From Paraburkholderia domus (GTDB lineage: Bacteria; Pseudomonadota; Gammaproteobacteria; Burkholderiales; Burkholderiaceae): a stretch of DNA of 64,000 bases. The notes beneath the pieces are model-generated. The model saw only the letters and a program-made list of their open reading frames with translations. It did not search any database and was not told where the DNA came from. Location of the stretch: NCBI RefSeq assembly GCF_905220705.1, contig NZ_CAJNAT010000002.1, forward strand, positions 372,001 to 436,000. The letters are read 5' to 3'. How positions within the stretch are numbered: position 1 is the first letter of the stretch; every line of letters starts with the position of its first letter. Shown in pieces: positions 50,112-59,423 of the stretch. The position numbers and the translations under genes are program-made.

Positions 50112-50750
50112 TTAGGACCTCGCCACCTTCGTTCTGCCTGCCGCGCCCGGATCCGGAATACTGCACGACGCCTCGAGCGACGTATCGTGATGCAGTAGAA
50201 GCACGGCCGCCACCCCGACGAGTCCCGCACCCGACAGACAAAGCAGGCCGGCGCCGAAGCCGCCGGTGCTGTCCTTGATCCAGCCCATCGCGTAAGGCCC
50301 AAAAAATCCCGCCAGATTGCCGAGGGAGTTGACAGCGGCAATGCCGCCGGCCGCGACCAGCAACGCGATCGCCACGTGCCATTTGCGTTCGAGCTTGCGG
50401 TCGGAATGGCGTCCCCAAAAAATCATGCTGATTACGCCGACGATGTAAGGCAACGACGTCACCAAACCGGTCTGCAGATTGGTCAGGCCGAAGGACTTGA
50501 CGATCTGCGGCAGAAAGAAACTCAGGCCATAGTTGGTTGCGTTCGCACCGAAGTAGATGAGCGCGACGGCAAGAACGCGCGGATTGAACAGCGCTTCCTT
50601 CACGCTGAAGATGTGCACGGCCTCGCGATGCTCGCGCTCCTGCGCCTGGCGGGCGACCAGCCAGTTGCGTTCGTCATCGGCAAGCCAGGTGGCGTCGGCC
50701 GGCTTGTCGGTCAAATAGAGCAGCACGGCGAACGAGAGCAGCAGCGTGTG
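50112..50750 (-). pseudogene. Remnant of an ACS-family MFS transporter
   Basis: The frame preserves the C-terminal half of an anion:cation symporter-type permease: LTDKPADATWLADDERNWL of the central loop, VLAVALIYFGANATNYGLSF, GVISMIFWGRHSDRK, then NLAGFFGPYAMGWIKDST near the end. The first six membrane segments are missing; sequence right of about 50750 no longer resembles the family. In addition HVAIALLVAAGGIAAVNSLG joins two blocks that in full-length relatives are separated by about 50 residues, suggesting an internal deletion. It cannot form a complete transporter. Confidence 0.8.
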
Positions 50751-50916
50751 GCGAGCGTTTGGGAAAGTGCTTTGGCGTGGCTGCGCACGCCGCAAAGAGC
50801 GCCGCGATGCGCCTCAATCGGCTGAAGGCGCATCGGGTGGGTTGCTGGCAAGGGGAGGCGAGGCGCGCCTGGCGCTACCCCGAGGTTCTGGCTCCGTCCC
50901 CCTGCAAAGATGCGCT

Positions 50917-52035
50917 TTAGAACCGATGCGTCATACCCACCGTCGCAAGAACCTGCTTGGTTCCAGGCGCGGTTACGGTCACGCCCGGCCAGCTCACGGT
51001 GGCGGTACCGTTGTTCTTTATGTAGCCCGCGCGCATGTACAGGCTCGTGCGCTGGGATATCGAATGATCGACGCCCAGTTCGAAGCTCGGCGCATTGTCA
51101 TGCGCGCCGCGCACGTTGCGCTGAACGCCGGCAATCGTGATCGCGTCGGCCGGGGTTGCCTGGATCGTTGCGCCCAACTCCGCAATACTCAGCGAATGGC
51201 CGGTGCCCAGGTGCGCCGCCAGCGACCCTGGCGCCGGATCCTGCGCGCGGTTGTATGAATAGTTGAACTGGAGGTTCACGATACCGATCCGGTAGGCGAG
51301 CGCGCCGATGAAGTGCTCGGTGCCCAGCAGGCTCAACGACGTGGGCAGGCCCGCAATGGTTTCCTGTCCGGGATGCTGGTTCACATACGCAAGACCTGCG
51401 TAGAAACCGTAGCCCGAGTACGTGGCCGCGACGTTCAGCATGTTGCCCGTCGTGGCCGGCACAGGCTGGCTCACGGTGGCGGAAAACGCGTACATGCCAT
51501 AGAGCTTCAGGCCTTTCAGATCCGGCGATTGATACATAATCGAATTGCTGGCGCGGCCGGAGTCGTACTGCGTCGACAGCGTGTTTCGATCGACAGCGAG
51601 GACGTTTGCCGAAAACGGCGACAACACTTCGTTCGCGCGAAACGGATCGGCGGGATAGACGACCCGGAAACTCGGTTCGTACTGGCGTCCCATGGTCAAG
51701 GAACCGTATCTGGCGTCGCTCAGCCCGACCCATGCCTGACGATAGAAGAGCGCCGAGGTGTCGGCAAACAGCCCGCCGTTGTTCACGTTAAAGCCCGTTT
51801 CGACGTTGAACTGCGCCTTCAGCCCGCCGCCCAGATCTTCGGTGCCCTTCAGGCCGAACAGGGAACCGGTCGAGCCGCCGCTCTTTTCAGAGTACGAATG
51901 GACACCGCCATTGTCCAGATACTGGATGTTCGCATCGACGACGCCGTACAAGGTCACACTCGAATCGGCGGCCGCAGCACCACCGGCGGCCAGAATCAGC
52001 GTGGCTCCGCAAACGCCATGATTGATAAAACGCAT
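50917..52035 (-). CDS. Outer-membrane trimeric porin 3
   Basis: This 372-residue Burkholderia-type porin has a signal peptide (MRFINHGVCGATLILAAGGA, then AAA before DSSVTLYG). Barrel signatures are GSLFGLKGTEDLGGGLKAQF, SLTMGRQYEPSFRVVYP at the loop-3 region, and a C-terminal TVGMTHRF ending in phenylalanine. ATG 52035 follows GAGGAGA. It stands alone next to the MFS remnant, which may once have been its functional partner. Confidence 0.92.
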   Translation of the reverse strand: MRFINHGVCGATLILAAGGAAAADSSVTLYGVVDANIQYLDNGGVHSYSEKSGGSTGSLFGLKGTEDLGGGLKAQFNVETGFNVNNGGLFADTSALFYRQAWVGLSDARYGSLTMGRQYEPSFRVVYPADPFRANEVLSPFSANVLAVDRNTLSTQYDSGRASNSIMYQSPDLKGLKLYGMYAFSATVSQPVPATTGNMLNVAATYSGYGFYAGLAYVNQHPGQETIAGLPTSLSLLGTEHFIGALAYRIGIVNLQFNYSYNRAQDPAPGSLAAHLGTGHSLSIAELGATIQATPADAITIAGVQRNVRGAHDNAPSFELGVDHSISQRTSLYMRAGYIKNNGTATVSWPGVTVTAPGTKQVLATVGMTHRF

Positions 52036-52436
52036 GCATGTCTCCTCTTTTTTATATCCGCCTGTTGCGGACCTGATTGCACAGTCTTGCTGCTGGGCGA
52101 GCGCGGGTAGGGTTCTCCGACCCGAATCCCGTGCGCCGAAAAATGGAATGACCGTGCTAATTTCAGTCAACTGGCGGAATAAAGCCAGTGCATTGTTTTT
52201 ATGAGAAGCGTGCAGAAATTGCATGACACAGAAGAACCGTGAAAACAGGGCTTAGGCCCGCGGGGGCGCGATGTTCGTCCTGTCATAGCATGGACTTGCG
52301 GAGTCCCTCCAGACGTGGGCTACCAGTGATTGTTCACGCGCCCGCAACAGTGTTTTCAGGTAAAGAGGCTGATCTGACGCGCCTGATCGCGCATAATTTT
52401 GGGATTGGTAAAACGGTTGAAAAATGTAGGCAGATC
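52036..52436. other. Non-coding interval between porin 3 and the lipoprotein gene
   Basis: About 400 bases that must contain the divergent promoters of the porin and the lipoprotein genes. The stretch 52380-52436 is more AT-rich. I saw no convincing operator, terminator or small gene. Confidence 0.4.
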
Positions 52437-52808
52437 ATGTTCAACAATGTCTCAGGTCACATACCGGATCGGGAGGGTGAATCCGTCGCGCTGCAGCGTC
52501 GACGCTTACTCTCCAACCGGGCGAGCGCGCTCATCGCGGCAGTGACCGCGTGCGCCAGTCTCGTGGGATGCGCATCGACGACCGATGTTGTCGCGACCGA
52601 CAAACCGGGCGTTTACACGGTAGCGGCGAGCGCGACGGGCGGGCGGATGGCCTGGGCCCGCGCGCACGAACATGCGATAAACGAGGCGCGCGACTACTGC
52701 GAGCGTCGCGGCATGCAGAGCAGTGTCACGACTGAAACGGTGAGCGGCGTGCAGATGATGACTGAGCATGCATCGTCAGTGAGTTTCGAATGTCATCCGA
52801 GGTTTTAG
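52437..52808 (+). CDS. Small putative lipoprotein of unknown function
   Basis: This 123-residue protein has a long basic N-region (QRRRLLSNRAS) followed by ALIAAVTACASLVGC, whose LVGC is a lipobox with the modified cysteine near residue 45. The mature part (about 78 residues) contains WARAHEHAINEARDYCERRG and ends SVSFECHPRF, with two cysteines that could form a disulfide. The pattern resembles small lipoproteins with a conserved Ala-rich, Tyr-Cys helix, but I do not assign a family. ATG 52437 is the nearest in-frame start before the signal peptide. Confidence 0.6.
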   Translation: MFNNVSGHIPDREGESVALQRRRLLSNRASALIAAVTACASLVGCASTTDVVATDKPGVYTVAASATGGRMAWARAHEHAINEARDYCERRGMQSSVTTETVSGVQMMTEHASSVSFECHPRF

Positions 52809-52846
52809 GGATGGGGGGAAGCGGCGAGGGCGCCACGGGAGAATGC

Positions 52847-53278
52847 TCACTGTTTGTCGAACGTGACCAGGTTTTTATCTTTCGTGTCCGCTACAAAAAT
52901 GGCCAGCAGCTTCGCGGGTTCCGTATCGCTGGCGTTTTCGCTGACCGTATGATGCGCACCGGGCTTCTCGGTCCAGTATTCGCCGGCATGAAAGACGTGC
53001 TCTTCGCCATCGTTGACACGGCTGCGGATCGCGCCCGACAGCACGTAGCCGACCACAAAGGCCTGTCCATGCCGATGCGATGGTGACTTGCCGCCGGGTG
53101 CATAGTCGACGACAAGCGCAGTCATCGTTTTACCTGGAACGTTCGCGATCGCTTCAGTGAACGCAGGCGTAATCGTCTCCCGTGCAGCGGCCGTATCGGC
53201 GGCGAACACGGTTTGGGGGATTCCCACGACGGACAGACCGGCCACCGCTACCGTCGCGACAAGCGTACGAATTTTCAT
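52847..53278 (-). CDS. Periplasmic cupin-domain protein
   Basis: This 143-residue protein has a signal peptide (MKIRTLVATVAVAGLSVVGI, then PQTVFA before ADTAAAR) and one cupin beta-barrel: motif 1 with PSHRHGQAFVVGYVLSG (metal histidines) and motif 2 with HVFHAGEYWTEKPGAHHTV. It is the last gene of a minus-strand set behind an azoreductase and a carboxymuconolactone decarboxylase-like protein; only four bases separate it from the azoreductase stop. ATG 53278 follows CAGGAG. The substrate is unknown; cupins in such settings often handle quinones or act in stress responses (inference). Confidence 0.8.
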   Translation of the reverse strand: MKIRTLVATVAVAGLSVVGIPQTVFAADTAAARETITPAFTEAIANVPGKTMTALVVDYAPGGKSPSHRHGQAFVVGYVLSGAIRSRVNDGEEHVFHAGEYWTEKPGAHHTVSENASDTEPAKLLAIFVADTKDKNLVTFDKQ

Positions 53279-53282
53279 GTGA

Positions 53283-53978
53283 TTACTCCTGGCTGAGTGC
53301 CATGACATCGTTGTTCGGTTCCGAAGCTGAAGCCGGCTGTGACTTCGCCGAACCGGCCCAGTTTGCCGCCACTGCGATAAGCTCAGTGCGCGCGCGTTCA
53401 AGCGCTTCGAGCCTCGCTGCCTCGTCTGAAAACTGCAACGGCTGCGCATCGACGAATGCCGGGTCCGCCACGCCGAGAAATCCGAAAGCAGCCTTCAGCG
53501 CTGGCGTCAGCGCATCCATCGACGAGTAGGGCGTGCCGACGCGCAAATCAGCGCCGCGGCTCGTGATGAAAAGTACCTTCTGCCGCGCAAGCTGACCTTC
53601 TATCCGCCCGTCTTCTGCAAACAAATAGGTCAAGCCCGTACGCGTGATGCTGTCAATGAAAGCCTTGAACGCGGAAGGCATCGACCAGTTGTACATGGGC
53701 ATGGCAAAGACCAACGCGTCGGCGTCGAGCAGACGCTTGCACAGCGCATCCGATGACGCCAACGTCGCCTTCATGGCAGGTGTGCGCTCGTGCGACGGCG
53801 TGTAGGTCGCGATAGCGAATGCTTCGTTCACATGTGGCGGCGTATCGACCGTGACGTCGAGATAATCGACTTCGATATCCAGACCTTCCTCACGCAGGCG
53901 CTCCAGAAAATACCGGCTTAATGCGCGCGAGTTGGATCGCTCGCGTTTGGCACTTGCGTCGACGTGCATGATTTTCAT
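53283..53978 (-). CDS. azoR: FMN-dependent NADH-azoreductase / quinone reductase
   Basis: This 231-residue flavodoxin-fold enzyme reduces azo dyes and quinones with NADH. DASAKRERSNSRALSRYFLE begins the FMN-binding loop, MPMYNWSMPSAFKAFIDSIT is the family signature around the FMN, and ITSRGADLR follows. The C-terminus is about 25 residues longer than in E. coli AzoR and ends in a Ser/Ala/Pro-rich stretch. ATG 53978 follows AAGGAAAG. It lies between the AhpD-like gene and the cupin gene, suggesting a redox or electrophile-defence operon. Confidence 0.88.
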   Translation of the reverse strand: MKIMHVDASAKRERSNSRALSRYFLERLREEGLDIEVDYLDVTVDTPPHVNEAFAIATYTPSHERTPAMKATLASSDALCKRLLDADALVFAMPMYNWSMPSAFKAFIDSITRTGLTYLFAEDGRIEGQLARQKVLFITSRGADLRVGTPYSSMDALTPALKAAFGFLGVADPAFVDAQPLQFSDEAARLEALERARTELIAVAANWAGSAKSQPASASEPNNDVMALSQE

Positions 53979-54037
53979 GACTTCTTTCCTTCGGGGGTTA
54001 TGCGGCAATCGTTGGCTGGAGTGTGGCTACGGCGCAA

Positions 54038-54475
54038 TCAGGCCGGCAACTTGCGAAACGCGATCGCGAAGCGGTTCCATGCGTTGATGGCGGAGATCAG
54101 CAGCGTCAGGTCGACCAGTTCCTCGTCGCTGAAGTGCGGGCGTACCGCTTGCCATACGGCGTCGGGTACGTGCTCTTGCGACACCAGCGTAAGCGCTTCG
54201 GTCCATTCGAGCGCAGCGCGTTCACGGTCGGTGAAGAAGGGCGTTTCACGCCACACCACGACGGTGGCCAGACGCCGCTCGGATTCGCCGCCTTTGCGGG
54301 CGTCGGTGGTGTGCATGTCGACGCAGAAAGCACAGCCGTTGATCTGCGAAGCGCGCAGGCGGACCAGTTCGGTCAGCGATTTTTCGAGGGCCGATTTGCC
54401 GATGCGTTCTTCGACGCCGAGCATCGCCTTGATGGCGGCGGGGTTGGCTTTGTAGAAGTCGAGGCGTTGTTCCAT
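54038..54475 (-). CDS. Carboxymuconolactone decarboxylase-family (AhpD-like) protein
   Basis: This 145-residue all-helical protein has the AhpD-like redox pair C48/C51 in INGCAFCVDMHTTDARKGGE, with the following histidine. The order Cys-x2-Cys-x3-His is that of alkylhydroperoxidase-type CMD proteins, which reduce peroxides via a thiol relay. WRETPFFTDRERAALEW is the family's second block. It is the first gene of the minus-strand operon with azoreductase and cupin genes. ATG 54475 is preceded by GGGAG. Confidence 0.9.
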   Translation of the reverse strand: MEQRLDFYKANPAAIKAMLGVEERIGKSALEKSLTELVRLRASQINGCAFCVDMHTTDARKGGESERRLATVVVWRETPFFTDRERAALEWTEALTLVSQEHVPDAVWQAVRPHFSDEELVDLTLLISAINAWNRFAIAFRKLPA

Positions 54476-54633
54476 GATTCACTCCCTGGCTGTTTGGACC
54501 CACGCAATGTGGTTCGATGAGTGAAGATTAGGCGTTTGACTGGCCTTATGAAATAGCCGATTTTATCTAATTTAAGGTAGCCACTTTTACCTTCAGCCTG
54601 CTGACGGCGATCGGCGCGCTCGGCGTAGCGGGC

Positions 54634-56073
54634 ATGGCGAGCAGCAACGCCGCCAACCGCGAGACCTACACGAACCGGCTCGCCAGCACGCGGCTGATCG
54701 GCGATGCGGAACTCGCGATCAGCCGCGAGCGCACGACCGTCGACCGGATCGCTTTCGATCCGGCCGCCCCGACGGTCGAGAAAGACGTTGCCACTTACCG
54801 CATGCTCAAAGGGCAGGGGATGGATGCCTGGACGAAGTATCTGGGGTTGCCTGCCACATCCGATGAAAACCGTCTGGCCGCCGCGGTTAGTGCCAGGCGC
54901 AGCCAGGTGCAAAACGAACTGGATGCTTTTGCGGATTCGGTCAAGGGCATGGACGATGCGGCAGTCAAAGTCGCGTTGAAGAAAATCGCGCTGGCCAATA
55001 CGGACTATGTCACGGTGAGCGCTGATCTCAAGCAGTTTCAACGCGATCAGGCAAAGGCACAGTACGATGACTCGGAAGCGAGTTTCCAGCGCTTTCGTGC
55101 AATAACTATCGCCTCCGTCGTATTTGGGCTGCTCGCCGGTGTCTTCACCTTCGTGTCGCTGCGCCGCGCGATCGGCCGTCCGCTCGCCGAGGCGCTGGGA
55201 CATTTCAACCGGATCGCGACGGGCGATCTGTCGCAGCGGATCGAAGCGCGTTCGCACGATGAAATGGGCATGCTGCTGCACGGTCTTTCGCAAATGCGCG
55301 ACGGCCTCGTCAGCACCGTCGCAACGGTGCGTCACGCAAGCGAGGCCATCGCCACGGCCGCCCAGCAGATCGCCTCAGGCAATCTCCATCTGTCCGCGCG
55401 CACGGAACAGCAGGCGGCGTCGTTACAGGAAACCGCGGCCAGCATGGAAGAGCTGACCGGCACGGTGAGGCATAACGCCGAGAATGCACGTCAGGCGCAG
55501 ACTCTCGCCGCCAATGCGGCCAACATGGCCGATCAGGGCAACTCCGTGGTGGGCGAGGTGGTGACGACGATGAAAGAAATCGATCAGAGCTCCGGCCGTA
55601 TCGGCGACATCATCGCGATTATCGATGCCATCGCGTTTCAGACCAATATTCTGGCGCTCAATGCAGCGGTCGAAGCTGCGCGCGCCGGAGAGCAGGGGCG
55701 CGGTTTCGCGGTGGTGGCGGCCGAGGTGCGCATGCTGGCGCAGCGCTCGTCGGCTGCCGCGAAAGAGATCAAGGAACTGATCGGGACGTCGAGCGGAAAA
55801 GTACAGGCGGGCGGCACGCTGGTCACCGAGGCAGGCGGCCGCATGCAGGCGATCCTCACCGGGGTGCGGCGCGTGGCGGACATTATGGACGAGATATCGG
55901 CCGCTTCGTCGGAGCAAAGTACGGGTATCGAGCAGGTCGCCCGCGCCGTCGCGGAAATGGATTCGGTCACGCAGAACAACGCCGCGTTGGTCGAAGAGGC
56001 TGCAGCAGCGGCCCAGTCGCTCGAGGAACAGGCACGAATGTTGAAAGAGACGGTGGCGGTGTTCAGGATTTAG
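54634..56073 (+). CDS. Methyl-accepting chemotaxis protein missing its N-terminus
   Basis: The frame encodes the periplasmic four-helix sensor part (MASSNAANRETYTNRLASTR onward), the second membrane segment (about 148-172, ITIASVVFGLLAGVFTFVSL), a HAMP domain (about 173-225) and the cytoplasmic signalling domain with IIAIIDAIAFQTNILALNAA and the methylation helices. Upstream in frame, TFTFSLLTAIGALGVAG is clearly the end of the first membrane segment, but a TAA occurs at 54576-54578 and no usable start codon remains. Translation from ATG 54634 would leave the sensor part without its first membrane segment. It is probably a recently inactivated gene, or it uses an unusual start. Confidence 0.75.
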   Translation: MASSNAANRETYTNRLASTRLIGDAELAISRERTTVDRIAFDPAAPTVEKDVATYRMLKGQGMDAWTKYLGLPATSDENRLAAAVSARRSQVQNELDAFADSVKGMDDAAVKVALKKIALANTDYVTVSADLKQFQRDQAKAQYDDSEASFQRFRAITIASVVFGLLAGVFTFVSLRRAIGRPLAEALGHFNRIATGDLSQRIEARSHDEMGMLLHGLSQMRDGLVSTVATVRHASEAIATAAQQIASGNLHLSARTEQQAASLQETAASMEELTGTVRHNAENARQAQTLAANAANMADQGNSVVGEVVTTMKEIDQSSGRIGDIIAIIDAIAFQTNILALNAAVEAARAGEQGRGFAVVAAEVRMLAQRSSAAAKEIKELIGTSSGKVQAGGTLVTEAGGRMQAILTGVRRVADIMDEISAASSEQSTGIEQVARAVAEMDSVTQNNAALVEEAAAAAQSLEEQARMLKETVAVFRI

Positions 56074-56204
56074 GCCCGGGCTGGACTCACTTCCTGACTG
56101 AAGGAAAGGACCGCTTTCAATAGGTTGACGAGGCCGGCGGCCAATTTACTTTGCCGACTCGCGCTGCGCAAACAGCGCGTGACCATCTTTTTCGTTTGGT
56201 GCCC

Positions 56205-57908
56205 TCACCGCCGCAGCATGAATTCCGCGAAGGCCTCCGAGTCAAGCGGGCGGCTGACCAGATAACCCTGAATGAAATCGCATCCGGCGTCCTTCAGTTC
56301 TTCTGCCTGGCTTTGGCACTCGACGCCTTCCGCGATAGTATTCATACCGAGCGAACGAGCGAGACCGACAATGCCTCGGATGACCGCCGACGCCTTCTCT
56401 GAATCGACCAGCGCTCGAACAAACGATTTATCGATCTTCAGTGTGTCGATGGGCAGTCGGACAAGATAGCTAAGACTGGAGTATCCAGAGCCGAAGTCGT
56501 CCAGCGATGTGAATATGCCGGCTTGCTTCAGCGCGGCAAGAACGGACGTTGCCTGTTCGATATCGCTCACCAGAGAGTCCTCCGTGACCTCGATGTCGAG
56601 CATTGCGGGGGAGACGTCGTGTGCCCTCGCGATATGGAGAATCCTATCTGCAAGTCCCTCGCCGAGGAGTTGCCGAGCCGACAGATTGAGGCTGATCCGA
56701 GGTACGGATACCCCTAATCGCCGCCATGCACGGATATGCTGACAAACCGCATTGAGCAGCCATTCGACGAGGACTCCTTCATATGGAGAGTCAAGCAGCA
56801 CGTCCAGGAATGCGTCCGGTGTCAGCAAGCCTCGCTCAGGATGACGCCAGCGAAGAAGCGCCTCGGCACCAATTGGGGAACCGTCCGTAAGTGCCACCTC
56901 AGGCTGGAAATGAAGCTCGAACTGGTTCGCCGCAAACGCCTCACGAAGATCCATGCGTAAAGCAAGGCGGTCACGCATGCCCCGGTCGAGTGCTCCGTCG
57001 TACGCGCGCACCTGAAACCGGCCAGATGACTTCGCTGCGTACATGGCCGTGTCGGCATGGCTCAGCAACGCCTCGGCTGAGTCCGGTACTTCTCTCAGTA
57101 GCGCGATGCCAATGCTAGCCGACAGGGAGATGGATCTTCCCCATACTTCGAATGGCACCGCGAGCTCGCTGAGCACCGCATGCGCGAACGCTTCTGCCGC
57201 GCTTTCGGCCGTATCGCGTAACAACAGAACAAACTCGTCGCCCCCTACGCGTGCGGCGAAGAAAGCAGGTTCAGGAATTGCGAGTAGCCGTTTCGCAAAG
57301 CCGCGCAGCAACTCATCGCCCACAGCATGACCGAACGCGTCGTTGACTTCCTTGAAATGGTCCAGGTCAATAAACAGCACCGCGAGCGTTGCACCGTGCG
57401 TAAAGCCGGGTGAAACAGCTTCAGCGACCGCGTGCGATAGCGCTTCCATGCACTTGCGCCGGTTGGCCAAGCCAGTCAGATAGTCGTGACTCGCTTCAAA
57501 TTCCAACTGCGCCGCGTGCTCGTGTTCGCGCGTGACATCGCGGAAGAGCACCGTAATGCCATCGTCGTGGGCAAATGATCGAGCCTCAAACCATGTGTCG
57601 AGCGGTGCGTAATAGTCGGTGTGCCGACCGGGAAGTCCAGTGGCCGCCGTGTGTTGATAGACGCGATAGTAGCCGGAGTCGACCAGGTCCGGGTAACACT
57701 GCCATATGTCGCGTCCGAGCAGGTTTTGCCGCGCCTGCTGCAGGTATCGCTCAGCTGTATGGTTGAGATAGGTGAAGCGCCACGATCTGTCTATCGACAT
57801 GAATCCGTCGCTGAGACTATCAAGCATGTCACCAAGGTGAGCCGGTGCAGGCTGTCGGGCGCCGGCATCTGTCGGGCGCGGAGGACGAGAGTCGGTCTGT
57901 CGTTCCAT
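56205..57908 (-). CDS. PAS-GGDEF-EAL cyclic-di-GMP protein
   Basis: This 567-residue cytoplasmic protein has a PAS sensor (residues about 25-140; DGFMSIDRSWRFTYLNHTAE), a GGDEF domain (about 145-300) with intact GGDEF at 222-226, and an EAL domain (about 320-565) with EAL at 349-351 in GAEALLRWRHP and SLDDFGSGYSSLSYLVRLPI. Both catalytic motifs look intact; the RxxD inhibitory site normally just before GGDEF is absent. It may therefore make or degrade cyclic-di-GMP depending on the PAS signal. ATG 57908 with the neighbouring aldehyde dehydrogenase stop 58 bp away; no operon partner. Confidence 0.92.
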   Translation of the reverse strand: MERQTDSRPPRPTDAGARQPAPAHLGDMLDSLSDGFMSIDRSWRFTYLNHTAERYLQQARQNLLGRDIWQCYPDLVDSGYYRVYQHTAATGLPGRHTDYYAPLDTWFEARSFAHDDGITVLFRDVTREHEHAAQLEFEASHDYLTGLANRRKCMEALSHAVAEAVSPGFTHGATLAVLFIDLDHFKEVNDAFGHAVGDELLRGFAKRLLAIPEPAFFAARVGGDEFVLLLRDTAESAAEAFAHAVLSELAVPFEVWGRSISLSASIGIALLREVPDSAEALLSHADTAMYAAKSSGRFQVRAYDGALDRGMRDRLALRMDLREAFAANQFELHFQPEVALTDGSPIGAEALLRWRHPERGLLTPDAFLDVLLDSPYEGVLVEWLLNAVCQHIRAWRRLGVSVPRISLNLSARQLLGEGLADRILHIARAHDVSPAMLDIEVTEDSLVSDIEQATSVLAALKQAGIFTSLDDFGSGYSSLSYLVRLPIDTLKIDKSFVRALVDSEKASAVIRGIVGLARSLGMNTIAEGVECQSQAEELKDAGCDFIQGYLVSRPLDSEAFAEFMLRR

Positions 57909-57965
57909 TTTGGGCTTTCGGTTCGCGTCGGACCCAAAGGCATCGCTTGTGCGCGAACCGTGGGC

Positions 57966-59423
57966 TCATCGCATTCTAACCGCCTTTGCCACCGTTTCCA
58001 TCTGCTCCGGCACGCCCGCATTCAAGCAGATGTGTTTCAGTTCGGTGAAGTCCGCGAGTGCATCGTACCCGTGCAGACGGCCGAGGCCACTCTGCCGATA
58101 CCCGCCCGTTTCCGCTTCGGCGAATAACCGGTTGTGGTCGTTGATCCACACGGTGCCGTTGCGCAGTGCCCGGGCGATCCGGTAGGCACGCGCGACGTCG
58201 TGGGTCCACACGCTCGCGGAGAGACCGAACACCGTATCGTTGGCCTTGCTGAGCGCCTCGGCCTCGTCCTCGAAGGTCTCCAGCGTGACGAACGGCCCGA
58301 AGATCTCCTCCTGACAGAAAAACGCTTTCGGATCGCCATGCTCGACCAGCGTTGGCGCCAGGAACGCGTTGCCGCTGCTCGCACCGCGTAGCAGCACACG
58401 ATCCGCGCTGTCGCACGCCCGCTCGATCGTCGCATTGACCGCATCGCGCGTGCGATGGTCGATCAGTGCGCCGATATCGGTCGCCGCGTCGCTTCCCGGG
58501 CCGACCTTCAGCGCGGCGAGCGCGGCGGCCAATTGCTCGCGCATCTGCTGCGCTTTCGAGGCATGCACGAGCACACGGCGCGCGGCCGTGCATTGCTGGC
58601 CGGAGATGATCGTCGCCGCGCGCGCGAGACGCGGCGCGATCGCGGCGACATCGGCATCATTGAACACCACGCAGCATGATTTGCCGCCCAGTTCGAGCGA
58701 AAGCTTTTTCATGCTGTCGGCGGCCGCGGCCATGATCCGCTTGCCGGTGGCCGTCGACCCCGTGAAGCTCACTACGTCGACATCATGCGATTCGACGAGC
58801 CGCTCGGCAGCCGCATGCCCGGTCTCGTTCACCACGTTGACCGCGCCCTTCGGCAGCGCCGTGCCGTCCAGGCAGCGCATCATCGCCGCGTTAAGCAGGC
58901 TCGTCTGCGCCGCCGGCTTGACGACGCTCGTGCAGCCGGCCGCGAGGGCCGGCGCGAGCGAGCGCACCAGCAGCACCGCGGGCGCGTTCCACGGCACGAT
59001 GATCGCGGCGACGCCGGCAGCTTCGCGCAGCATCGTGGAGATCGTGCCCGGTTCCGGCTCCAGCACGTGGCCGGGCAAATGGCGCGCAAGCCCGGCGTAA
59101 TAGCGGACCTCCGAGATCGCCGCGGCGATTTCGCCGCGCGCCTGCGCGATCGCTTTGCCGTTCTCGCGCGCCATCAGCGTCGCCAGTTCTTCCCGCTTTG
59201 CATCCAGCGCCGTGGCCCAGTCGAGCAGCACGTTCTGCCGCAGCCGCGCGTCCTGTGCCCACGTGGTGCGATCGAACACAGCGCGCGCGGCGGCAATCGC
59301 CGCGTCGGCCTCTGCCGCGCCTCCGTCGGCATACAGTCCGATTGGCTCGCCGGTGGCCGGATCGATCGCGGGCTGCGTCGGCGTGCCGGTCCAGCTGCCG
59401 GCGATCCAGTGTTGTGCGTTCAT
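57966..59423 (-). CDS. Aldehyde dehydrogenase in the UbiD/UbiX cluster
   Basis: This 485-residue NAD(P)-dependent ALDH has its catalytic cysteine at C278 (GQQCTAARRVLVHAS) and the base glutamate in LSLELGGKSCC. The N-terminal half carries IIVPWNAPAVLLVRSLAPAL and SFTGSTATGKRI. ATG 59423 has AGGAAAA upstream and overlaps the LysR stop by one base (TGATG), so the two are one transcriptional unit. Divergent UbiD, UbiX and molybdenum hydroxylase genes suggest an aromatic or heteroaromatic aldehyde as substrate (inference). Confidence 0.87.
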   Translation of the reverse strand: MNAQHWIAGSWTGTPTQPAIDPATGEPIGLYADGGAAEADAAIAAARAVFDRTTWAQDARLRQNVLLDWATALDAKREELATLMARENGKAIAQARGEIAAAISEVRYYAGLARHLPGHVLEPEPGTISTMLREAAGVAAIIVPWNAPAVLLVRSLAPALAAGCTSVVKPAAQTSLLNAAMMRCLDGTALPKGAVNVVNETGHAAAERLVESHDVDVVSFTGSTATGKRIMAAAADSMKKLSLELGGKSCCVVFNDADVAAIAPRLARAATIISGQQCTAARRVLVHASKAQQMREQLAAALAALKVGPGSDAATDIGALIDHRTRDAVNATIERACDSADRVLLRGASSGNAFLAPTLVEHGDPKAFFCQEEIFGPFVTLETFEDEAEALSKANDTVFGLSASVWTHDVARAYRIARALRNGTVWINDHNRLFAEAETGGYRQSGLGRLHGYDALADFTELKHICLNAGVPEQMETVAKAVRMR

